Part shown: piece after piece, positions 4,915-10,014 of the stretch
Position numbering within the stretch: the stretch's first letter is position 1
Layout: each line of letters begins with the position of its first letter
Assembly: GCA_023266155.1 (NCBI GenBank)
Contig: JAHFRS010000028.1
Span: 1 to 10,014 of the forward strand
DNA length: 10,014 nt
Direction: 5' to 3'
Origin: an archaeon
Lineage (GTDB): Archaea; Nanobdellota; Nanobdellia; Woesearchaeales; GW2011-AR9
Translations under genes and position numbers: made by a program
The notes under the pieces: generated by a model
The model's database searches: none
Told to the model about the DNA's origin: nothing
Seen by the model: the letters and a program-made list of their open reading frames with translations, nothing else

Positions 4915-5802
4915 ATGGATGTAAAAAAATTAATCAATCTCAATGACTGTGTCCTCAACGCGCTACACCTATTTTCTTCTCATAAATTACTGCCTTTGGA
5001 TTTTGGAGATTATCAACGTCCTCTGGTGGTAGGTAGCGGCAATGCCTTCGTTACCGGGAAAATCCTCTTTGCAGATAAAGACGCCGTCTTTGCCGATGAA
5101 AGTACCTACCAACAGAAATTAAAGACAATCAAAGATATTGGTGGCTGTATCCTCATTTCTGCCTCTGGAGGGAAACATGCACCGATTATTGCCGAAGAAG
5201 TACAAAAACGAGGAAAGGAAGTTATCCTGTTGACTCATAATCCCGATGCGCTAGCGAAGAAGTATGCACATAAAACTTTGATCTTTCCCAAACAATCTGA
5301 ACCATACACCTATAACACTTCGACGTACTTAGGACTAATCCTAGCCAAGACGAAAGAGAATCCGCAAGCTATATTGCAATTATTGAACAACATAAAAATT
5401 CCAAAAAATTTAGGAAAATATGATGCTTTCTTTCTAATTGTTCCACCCCAATTTGATCTTATCCGTGAAATGTTCTTGACCAAGTTTGATGAATTGTTTG
5501 GTGCCAAAGTATCGGGAAGAGTTTTTACCGTAGAACAGGCAAAGCATGCCAAGGCTGTTGTTCCTTCGGATAGAGAATTGTTTATCAGTTTTGGCTGGAA
5601 GAACACTCTCTTTGGAACAAAGACCAATCGTTGGAATGCTCCTCTGCCAAAAGATGCTGACTATGGCTTGATGATGGCGTTAGGGTACTATATAATAGGG
5701 CACATTCAGCAGCAGCATCCACCCTATTTTAAGCAAAATATTGAAAGGTATTGCACAGAAGCGTCAAAGCTGTTTGGAGAGGAGATTACAGTGATGGCGT
5801 GA
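4915..5802 (+). CDS. SIS-domain sugar-phosphate protein (putative isomerase)
   Basis: A 295-residue protein with a SIS fold. It has an N-terminal Rossmann-like phosphosugar domain with VVGSGNAFVTGK (38-49), the phosphate-loop-like SASGGKHAP (82-90) and VILLTHNPDA (103-112). The second half (LFGAKVSGRVFTVEQAKHAK, DADYGLMMALGYYIIGHI) resembles the C-terminal half of bifunctional phosphoglucose/phosphomannose isomerases. It starts two bases after the transaldolase stop, so it is translationally coupled. Given glk, tal and zwf in the window, interconverting glucose-6-phosphate and fructose-6-phosphate is a reasonable guess, but a purely binding or regulatory SIS role is possible. The fold is confident; the reaction is inferred from context. 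Confidence 0.75.
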   Translation: MDVKKLINLNDCVLNALHLFSSHKLLPLDFGDYQRPLVVGSGNAFVTGKILFADKDAVFADESTYQQKLKTIKDIGGCILISASGGKHAPIIAEEVQKRGKEVILLTHNPDALAKKYAHKTLIFPKQSEPYTYNTSTYLGLILAKTKENPQAILQLLNNIKIPKNLGKYDAFFLIVPPQFDLIREMFLTKFDELFGAKVSGRVFTVEQAKHAKAVVPSDRELFISFGWKNTLFGTKTNRWNAPLPKDADYGLMMALGYYIIGHIQQQHPPYFKQNIERYCTEASKLFGEEITVMA

Positions 5803-5863
5803 AGGGTGAAAAAGAGACTAGGCTTCTGGATATAATTTCTGTTGATAAGCTGCCATCGCAACC

Positions 5864-5871
5864 TTTTTATA
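5864..5871 (+). promoter_or_regulatory. TATA box of the AbrB-nucleotidyltransferase gene
   Basis: TTTTTATA(G) centred about 26 nt before the ATG at 5894, giving a leaderless transcript beginning at or near the start codon. Confidence 0.65.
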
Positions 5872-5874
5872 GTA

Positions 5875-5892
5875 TTACGTATTTTTACGTAA
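5875..5892. promoter_or_regulatory. Candidate operator: two TTACGTA repeats 10 bp apart
   Basis: TTACGTA (5875-5881) and the perfect palindrome TTACGTAA (5885-5892) are offset by exactly 10 bp, one helical turn, and fill the space between the TATA box and the ATG, where a bound repressor would block initiation. The downstream protein starts with an AbrB-like segment, so autoregulation is plausible. Confidence 0.5.
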
Positions 5893-5893
5893 A

Positions 5894-6718
5894 ATGGAAC
5901 TTATAAGCAGGGTTAGCCGCGGCAGCGTCATGGATCAAATCTATTTGCCTAAAAAGCGAACAGGACTAGATATTGGCAGCTATGTCCTGATTAAACCGGT
6001 GGAAACAGAATCAGCATCCCAACAAAGACGGATGGAAAGGTTTTTTTATTATCATCTTTCATATCTTGAACCATTAAAATTGAACCTAATCAGTGAAATT
6101 TTTCGCCATATTAATCAAAATAGGGAAAGATACGACAATATCATCGTCACCGGATCATTTTTAGAGCATGGTTTTAATTTTAATGATATAGATATTCTGC
6201 TTATTTCCGAAGAAAAAGAAGAAAGTATGGGCATAAACCGCATCAAATGTTTTATCAAAGAATTAACTGGAGTTCCGCCCCATTTGCTGATACTTGACCG
6301 TCAAACCTTAATTCAGGGTTTATCCAGCGACCCCCTCTATCAAATGATGCTCAGTAAATGTGTAGCCAAAAAAAGGCTGATTTACAAAATTAAGCCAAAA
6401 ATAGATTATAAATTATTAGACCTCCATCTACTCAACAGCAAGCTGGTGCTGGATAATTTTGATCTTCTGGATGGTCAGGAAAAATATTACTTGACCAGAA
6501 ATATGGTAGCTATTGCCCAGTATTTAAAAACCAAGAACGTAAAAAAAGAGAAAGTTGATCAGGAAATAAAGCGGGCTTTTAATCTGCAGGATACTGGTGA
6601 AATCAAGCGTAATGTGCTTGATAAAGAAGAATTTTTAAAAAGATATAAATTAATGTATGAAGATACTTTTGAGAAAATCATGGCCAGCATTAAAAAGAAA
6701 GCTAAGCGGGAAATCTAA
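5894..6718 (+). CDS. Nucleotidyltransferase with AbrB-like N-terminus
   Basis: A 274-residue protein. Residues 14-37 (QIYLPKKRTGLDIGSYVLIK) follow the swapped-hairpin pattern of AbrB/SpoVT/MazE DNA-binding domains (I-x-LPK...GL..G.YV.I). The middle is a polymerase-beta-like nucleotidyltransferase core: TGSFLEHGFNFNDIDILLI, with Gly87, Ser88 and catalytic-type Asp98 and Asp100, and DPLYQMMLSKCVAKKRLIY near 146-164. The C-terminal third is helical and charged. The gene is followed after 13 bp by a small helical protein. Nucleotidyltransferases paired with a small neighbour are a recurring toxin-antitoxin layout; which partner would be the toxin cannot be told. The start is supported by the TATA box 26 nt upstream. 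The AbrB assignment is tentative and the nucleotidyltransferase core is confident. Confidence 0.78.
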   Translation: MELISRVSRGSVMDQIYLPKKRTGLDIGSYVLIKPVETESASQQRRMERFFYYHLSYLEPLKLNLISEIFRHINQNRERYDNIIVTGSFLEHGFNFNDIDILLISEEKEESMGINRIKCFIKELTGVPPHLLILDRQTLIQGLSSDPLYQMMLSKCVAKKRLIYKIKPKIDYKLLDLHLLNSKLVLDNFDLLDGQEKYYLTRNMVAIAQYLKTKNVKKEKVDQEIKRAFNLQDTGEIKRNVLDKEEFLKRYKLMYEDTFEKIMASIKKKAKREI

Positions 6719-6731
6719 GAGGATGATTACA

Positions 6732-7073
6732 ATGGTTCAAAACAGAAACAAATTAATCACTTTATTTGTTGGCAATACTGCTAATGCGGTGATTCACAGA
6801 ATTTTAGAAAAAGCCATAGCTGATGAAGATATTGCCAAAAAATATGTCAAAGAGATCAGGAATAGTTGGGAGATTGCTCAACAATATCGGGAAAAGATCA
6901 ATCCTGCTAATACTCTCTTACCAGATAAAGATGGGGAGAATATTAAAAAGAAGATAACTGCAAAGGTAAAATCAGAATTATTATTACGGATTTCCAAAGG
7001 CTATCAAAATATTGATATTAAATCAGTAGATAAGTTTGTGGGGCAGGCGCTGAAGGAATTGAAGATTCTGTGA
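6732..7073 (+). CDS. Small helical partner of the nucleotidyltransferase (113 aa)
   Basis: I do not recognise the family. The protein is soluble, charged and predicted mostly helical (NAVIHRILEKAIADEDIAKK, IRNSWEIAQQYREKINP, KVKSELLLRISKG, VDKFVGQALKELKIL). There is no cysteine and no HEPN-type Rx4-6H motif. I start at MVQNRN because GAGGATGAT lies just upstream (6719-6727); ATG 6723 is an alternative, and the longer frame from 6657 runs inside the previous gene. Spacing of 13 bp to the nucleotidyltransferase implies one mRNA and a functional pair. It could be an antitoxin, a toxin or an RNA-binding subunit. Confidence 0.7.
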   Translation: MVQNRNKLITLFVGNTANAVIHRILEKAIADEDIAKKYVKEIRNSWEIAQQYREKINPANTLLPDKDGENIKKKITAKVKSELLLRISKGYQNIDIKSVDKFVGQALKELKIL

Positions 7074-7090
7074 AGCGGTGACCCAAAACC

Positions 7091-7097
7091 ATTTAAA
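7091..7097 (+). promoter_or_regulatory. TATA box of zwf
   Basis: ATTTAAA centred 26 nt before the zwf ATG at 7120, with no ribosome binding site in between, so zwf is read as a leaderless gene. Confidence 0.55.
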
Positions 7098-7119
7098 CCC
7101 CTTCTTCTTTCTTTAGTTT

Positions 7120-8511
7120 ATGGACAAAAGAGGTGTTACCTTCATCATCTTCGGTGCCACCGGTGATTTAGCCAAACGCTATCTCTTTCCGGCAATCTAC
7201 ACCTTACTCAAAGAAAAGAAGATAGAAAAATGTGCTGTGGTAGGAGTTGCCCGCCGGCCGATGAATGTGCAGCAATTGCTCAATCCCTCTCAAGAATTTA
7301 TACCTCATCTTAATCTTAGTATCTGGAAACAACTAGAACAATCAACTGTATATCATCAATTGCAGTTTGATGCAGCTCAAGATTATCAAAAGTTAGCGTT
7401 AGTCCTTCAAAATCTCGAACAGAAACATTCTCTCTTCGGAAATCGCATCTTGTATTTAGCTACTCTGCCCCAACATTTTGAGACCATTACTCGCAATCTT
7501 GCTTCCAGTAAAATTGCTACACAAACCAAGCAGAATTGGAACAGATTGGTCTATGAAAAACCGTTCGGCGAAAATTTGAAGTCAGCACAAAAAATTAATC
7601 AATGTATCTCCCGTGTCTTTGATGAGAGTCAAGTCTATCGAATGGATCATTATTTGGGCAAAGAATTGGTGGGAAATATATCTTTGGTGCGATTTACTAA
7701 CCGCATCTTAGAGCCGTTGTGGAACAAAAACCATTTAGAATCAATCCAAATTATTCTCAGTGAAAAATTAGGGTTGGAAGGCCGAGGAGAATTTTATGAT
7801 AAATCTGGCGCGTTAAAAGATGTGGTGCAAAGCCATATGCTGCAGATGCTGGCGTTGATAGGAATGGAATCGCCTTCAAAGTTAACCGGAGACTATATCC
7901 GGAATGAGAAAATAAAAGTACTGCGCAAAATAAAAGTGAAAGATGTATTTATGGGTCAATATGATGGCTTTACTCGTGAAGAAGGAGTTCAGCCAACCTC
8001 AAAGACAGAGACTTTTGCAGCTTTAAAATTAGAACTAGACAATCCTCGCTGGAAAGGTGTGCCTTTCTTTCTTAAAACAGGAAAGTATCTGGATAAACGA
8101 GAAACCAGTATTCACTTAAAGTTTAAGATGGTAGAATGTTTATTGACCAAAAGCTGCCCAACCGATTCTAATTATCTGACCATTCGCATCCAGCCCAATG
8201 AAGGGATTCTTTTTGAGATGAATGCCAAAGTGCCGGGAGAAACGTATCAGGTTATGCCCGTAAAGATGGAATTATCTCAACCTGATTTAAATGGGCCAAA
8301 GATGCCTGATGCATATGAACATTTATTATGGCAAGTCATTCAAGGCGATCAATCTGTGTTTGTCCGTAATGACGAGATTGAAGCGGCGTGGAAAGTGATT
8401 GATGAGATTAAGAAGAAGAAATTGCCTGTTTATGCGTATGCGCAAGGAAGCAAAGGGCCGAAAGAATTGGATGAATGGAGCTGGAAAAATAAGGTGAGGT
8501 GGCGAGGATAA
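7120..8511 (+). CDS. zwf: Glucose-6-phosphate 1-dehydrogenase
   Basis: It oxidises glucose-6-phosphate to 6-phosphogluconolactone with NAD(P)+, the first oxidative pentose phosphate step. Its 463 residues fit the bacterial family (about 450-510). The Rossmann domain begins with FGATGDLAKRYLFPA (Gly12, Gly15, Asp16). EKPFG is at 146-150, and the substrate and catalytic signature RMDHYLGKE is at 174-182 with its histidine. The GRGEFYDKSGALKDVVQSHM region (221-240) precedes the C-terminal alpha/beta domain. The tail KGPKELDEWSWKNKVRW matches the family's GPKExDE end, and a duplicate of it survives at 1447-1506. Cofactor preference is not readable by eye. The start is fixed by leaderless TATA spacing. 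The usual next enzyme, Gnd, is broken in this window. Confidence 0.95.
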   Translation: MDKRGVTFIIFGATGDLAKRYLFPAIYTLLKEKKIEKCAVVGVARRPMNVQQLLNPSQEFIPHLNLSIWKQLEQSTVYHQLQFDAAQDYQKLALVLQNLEQKHSLFGNRILYLATLPQHFETITRNLASSKIATQTKQNWNRLVYEKPFGENLKSAQKINQCISRVFDESQVYRMDHYLGKELVGNISLVRFTNRILEPLWNKNHLESIQIILSEKLGLEGRGEFYDKSGALKDVVQSHMLQMLALIGMESPSKLTGDYIRNEKIKVLRKIKVKDVFMGQYDGFTREEGVQPTSKTETFAALKLELDNPRWKGVPFFLKTGKYLDKRETSIHLKFKMVECLLTKSCPTDSNYLTIRIQPNEGILFEMNAKVPGETYQVMPVKMELSQPDLNGPKMPDAYEHLLWQVIQGDQSVFVRNDEIEAAWKVIDEIKKKKLPVYAYAQGSKGPKELDEWSWKNKVRWRG

Positions 8512-8563
8512 AGTGATTTTTCTCACGAATTGGAGTCCATAACCACTTTATTTAAATTTTTGT
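8512..8563. terminator. Convergent intergenic region of zwf and dph2
   Basis: Fifty-two AT-rich bases between convergent stop codons, with a weak hairpin GTGA-TTTTTC-TCAC (8513-8526) and T-rich tracts (8548-8561) on the plus strand. This fits transcription ending from both sides, but no strong terminator is present. Confidence 0.35.
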
Positions 8564-9307
8564 TCAGAGATGGTCCGCGCTGAGAATTTCTTCTGCGTGG
8601 AGAGCATCATTGAGGTTAATGACCCCGCGACGGAACTGCTGCTGGTCATCTAAGCCAATTCGCGGGCAGGCCGAATTGACCCACACCTCAATAAAATTAA
8701 AATTTTCCAGCTGGTCAAAAGAAATGATGTTATCAATGAAATAATAAAATTTTTTCTGGGGGAAGTTCTTTTCCAGGAAGTAACTCGGCTTTAACTGCTC
8801 CTGTCCTGGCTTGATCGTCACTAAGACGCCCACGTTGTGAGCGGAAAGAAATTTCAACAGCGAGCCTTTATATCTCTTAAGCACTTTTTCTATCTCTTTC
8901 TGGCTGAGAATCGTGCAGTGATTACTCAGGGGATCATTGCACACCACTTCTTTCTTGATTTTTGTTTCTTTCTGCCCATAGGCTAAAGCTAAAGGATGAA
9001 ATTTTCCATCACCAATGTATAGATAAGCATCAAGATCCTGTAGCTCTTTCTCGGATAGATTAAGGCTGGTATGATAATTGTCGCAGCCCAGAAGTTGACT
9101 TTTAACGTGCGTCCGGTCTGCTTGAGAGGTGATGATGGTAATCTTGGCATCCTGAAGTTGCTGCTGTACGTGGTCCAAATTATTGCAGAATTGTACTGAG
9201 GCATAGAGGGCAACGGTGTTATATTTCTTTTTCTTAAGATAGTTCAAGGTAGCGGAGCATAATTTTACGTCTCCGTTGAATGGTGCTTCTAAAAATAATA
9301 CCTCCAT
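8564..9307 (-). CDS. dph2: Diphthamide synthase Dph2, C-terminal part (split gene)
   Basis: Archaeal Dph2 uses an unusual [4Fe-4S]/SAM reaction to transfer the 3-amino-3-carboxypropyl group to the EF-2 histidine, the first step of diphthamide synthesis. This 247-residue piece has the second and third cluster cysteines in their expected contexts, QLLGCDNYH (Cys75) and VNSACPRIGLDD (Cys214), plus YIGDGKFHPLALAYG (97-111) between them. The first cysteine is in the upstream piece (9309-9581). The two frames meet with one base between the TAA and this ATG, and GGGGTGGT just before it could act as a ribosome binding site. It may be made as a separate chain by reinitiation, or the split may be a frameshift or assembly error. 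Together the pieces give about 337 residues, the normal size. Confidence 0.85.
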   Translation of the reverse strand: MEVLFLEAPFNGDVKLCSATLNYLKKKKYNTVALYASVQFCNNLDHVQQQLQDAKITIITSQADRTHVKSQLLGCDNYHTSLNLSEKELQDLDAYLYIGDGKFHPLALAYGQKETKIKKEVVCNDPLSNHCTILSQKEIEKVLKRYKGSLLKFLSAHNVGVLVTIKPGQEQLKPSYFLEKNFPQKKFYYFIDNIISFDQLENFNFIEVWVNSACPRIGLDDQQQFRRGVINLNDALHAEEILSADHL

Positions 9308-9308
9308 C

Positions 9309-9581
9309 TTACCACCCCTCTCTTTTCTTATGAAACGGATTATGCCCCCAGGCGATAAACAGATCCACTCCTAATTGAGGTAATCCTAAAGGAATATCAC
9401 AGGCGCCAAAATTGCTGCCCAGCCAAATCAAAACACGAGCCTTGGTTTCTCTGGTAATTTTTTCTTCTATCTCTGCAGCATAGGGCTTCATGCCATCAGG
9501 TAATTGGATGCAGACAGTCTTTGCTTTTTTTTCTAAGATAGCAGTGATGGCTTTCTCGATTTCGGGATTATAGAGTGTCAT
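9309..9581 (-). CDS. dph2: Diphthamide synthase Dph2, N-terminal part (split gene)
   Basis: This 90-residue N-terminal third of Dph2 contains VCIQLPDGMKPYAAEIEEKI (23-42), comparable to the IQSPEGL start of archaeal Dph2, and the first cluster cysteine in SNFGACDIPLG (Cys61). It then reads DLFIAWGHNPFHKKREGW and stops where intact homologues continue into the next strand. Reading GAGGGTGG instead of GAGGGGTGG would fuse it to the downstream frame as KKREGGKMEVLFLEAPF, so a single extra G in a G4 run explains the split. Its former TATA box appears to lie across a 132-bp insertion. The start is consistent with homologue N-termini. Confidence 0.85.
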   Translation of the reverse strand: MTLYNPEIEKAITAILEKKAKTVCIQLPDGMKPYAAEIEEKITRETKARVLIWLGSNFGACDIPLGLPQLGVDLFIAWGHNPFHKKREGW

Positions 9582-9587
9582 GAGAAG

Positions 9588-9597
9588 TTTTTTATAG
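9588..9597 (+). promoter_or_regulatory. Displaced TATA box of the phosphatidyltransferase gene (ancestral)
   Basis: TTTTTTATAG lies only about 12 nt from the dph2 ATG on the other strand, too close to serve it. If the insertion and one AGGATA copy are removed, it lies exactly 22 bases before the plus-strand ATG (now 9758), centred about -27, as in the other leaderless genes here. Confidence 0.6.
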
Positions 9598-9603
9598 AGG
9601 ATA
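9598..9603. repeat. Target-site duplication, left copy (AGGATA)
   Basis: Six-base direct repeat directly next to the 17-bp inverted repeat; the other copy is at 9736-9741. With the flanking terminal bases the match extends to GAGGATAC. Confidence 0.85.
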
Positions 9604-9735
9604 CGTATTTGTTTAGCACCTTCGAAATCCTCGATATAAAAATCGCATGAGTGTCATCCCCGTAGGGGGCAACCCCCTAACACTCTAGCTGTGTTACTCG
9701 AATGGATTTCGACCTTATGGTGCTAAACAAATACG
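9604..9735. mobile_element. 132-bp MITE-like element with 17-bp perfect terminal inverted repeats
   Basis: Terminal arms CGTATTTGTTTAGCACC (9604-9620) and their exact complement (9719-9735) bound a nested palindrome. Inside are TCGAAATCC (9622-9630) with GGATTTCGA (9704-9712), then GAGTGT (9649-9654) with ACACTC (9680-9685), and a core hairpin TAGGGGG-CAA-CCCCCTA (9663-9679). The element is flanked by 6-bp AGGATA duplications and has no coding capacity, the classic form of a non-autonomous element moved by a transposase encoded elsewhere. It sits in the divergent promoter of dph2 and the phosphatidyltransferase gene. Its arms differ from the element in gnd, so it is a separate family with the same duplication length. 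Confidence 0.88.
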
Positions 9736-9741
9736 AGGATA
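9736..9741. repeat. Target-site duplication, right copy (AGGATA)
   Basis: Second copy of the duplication flanking the 132-bp element. Confidence 0.85.
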
Positions 9742-9750
9742 CTTTATATA
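9742..9750 (-). promoter_or_regulatory. Displaced TATA box of dph2 (ancestral)
   Basis: The minus strand reads TATATAAAG. It lies too close to the plus-strand ATG (9758) to be that gene's box, but without the insertion it ends exactly 22 bases before the dph2 ATG, the leaderless spacing. Confidence 0.6.
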
Positions 9751-9757
9751 CATTTCC

Positions 9758-10014
9758 ATGGATGCTTGGATAGAGAGAAAAAAAGTGCAATTTGAACTAT
9801 TTCGCGATAGAACGTTCGCCAGTATCGCCCGATTCCTCCTTGATAAAGGCATCAGCGCGATGTTCATGACAACAATTTCCCTATTGGGGGGGTTGGCCGC
9901 CGTCTATTTCTTGTTCCAAAATCATCTTTATTTTACCCTTTTTAGCGTTCTCCATCTTACTGCTGATGCCTTGGACGGAGTAATGGCTCGACAATCCATC
10001 AAGACAGAATTTGG
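9758..10014 (+). CDS. CDP-alcohol phosphatidyltransferase, N-terminal part (runs off the window)
   Basis: This is an integral membrane enzyme family that joins a CDP-activated lipid or alcohol to a polar head group in phospholipid synthesis. The visible 85 residues comprise an amphipathic start (MDAWIERKKVQFELFRDRTF), a first membrane helix (about 33-53, SAMFMTTISLLGGLAAVYFLF), a second (about 57-69) and the beginning of the metal-binding signature DxxDGxxAR as DALDGVMAR (Asp70, Asp73, Gly74, Ala77, Arg78). The remaining G-x3-D-x3-D lies beyond the window. The head group cannot be determined. It was divergently transcribed from dph2 with a 38-bp spacer before the 132-bp element inserted. Confidence 0.85.
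   Translation, partial: MDAWIERKKVQFELFRDRTFASIARFLLDKGISAMFMTTISLLGGLAAVYFLFQNHLYFTLFSVLHLTADALDGVMARQSIKTEF

Overview
The window looks archaeal, most likely from a small-genome DPANN-type lineage such as Woesearchaeota or Pacearchaeota; the phylum is my inference. The archaeal evidence is a diphthamide synthase (Dph2), a tiny eL41 ribosomal protein gene, TATA boxes centred about 26-27 nt upstream of several start codons (leaderless genes), and GGTGAT/GGAGG-type ribosome binding sites inside operons. Central sugar metabolism is bacterial in type (Glk glucokinase, G6PDH, 6-phosphogluconate dehydrogenase), as is common in such archaea.

Layout. 1-283 (minus) is the 5' end of gnd, broken by a 145-bp nested-hairpin insertion with a 6-bp target duplication. 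320-929 (minus) holds an HTH-nucleotidyltransferase and a tiny overlapping ORF. 1075-1323 (plus) is a glycine-zipper mini-protein, followed by two stem-loops. 1447-1506 (minus) is a decayed duplicate of the 3' end of zwf, and 1602-1709 (minus) is eL41. 1804-3180 (plus) is glutaredoxin 1 and glucokinase. 3295-5802 (plus) is an operon of an unknown protein, glutaredoxin 2, an enlarged transaldolase and a SIS-domain sugar-phosphate protein. 5894-7073 (plus) is an AbrB-like/nucleotidyltransferase gene with a small helical partner, a candidate toxin-antitoxin-like pair. 7120-8511 (plus) is zwf. 8564-9581 (minus) is dph2, split by a one-base frame change. 9758-10014 (plus) is the start of a CDP-alcohol phosphatidyltransferase.

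How they fit. Glk makes glucose-6-phosphate, Zwf oxidises it, Gnd would make ribulose-5-phosphate, and transaldolase links the pentose and hexose pools. The SIS protein may supply an isomerase. The cluster is therefore a pentose-phosphate island, but its gnd copy appears inactivated.

The most notable content is palindromic mobile DNA. Two different nested-inverted-repeat elements, of 145 and 132 bp, each have a 6-bp target duplication. One can be removed on paper to restore the reading frame of gnd. The other can be removed to restore a compact 38-bp divergent promoter, in which each gene's TATA box lies beside the other gene and is now displaced by 138 bp.
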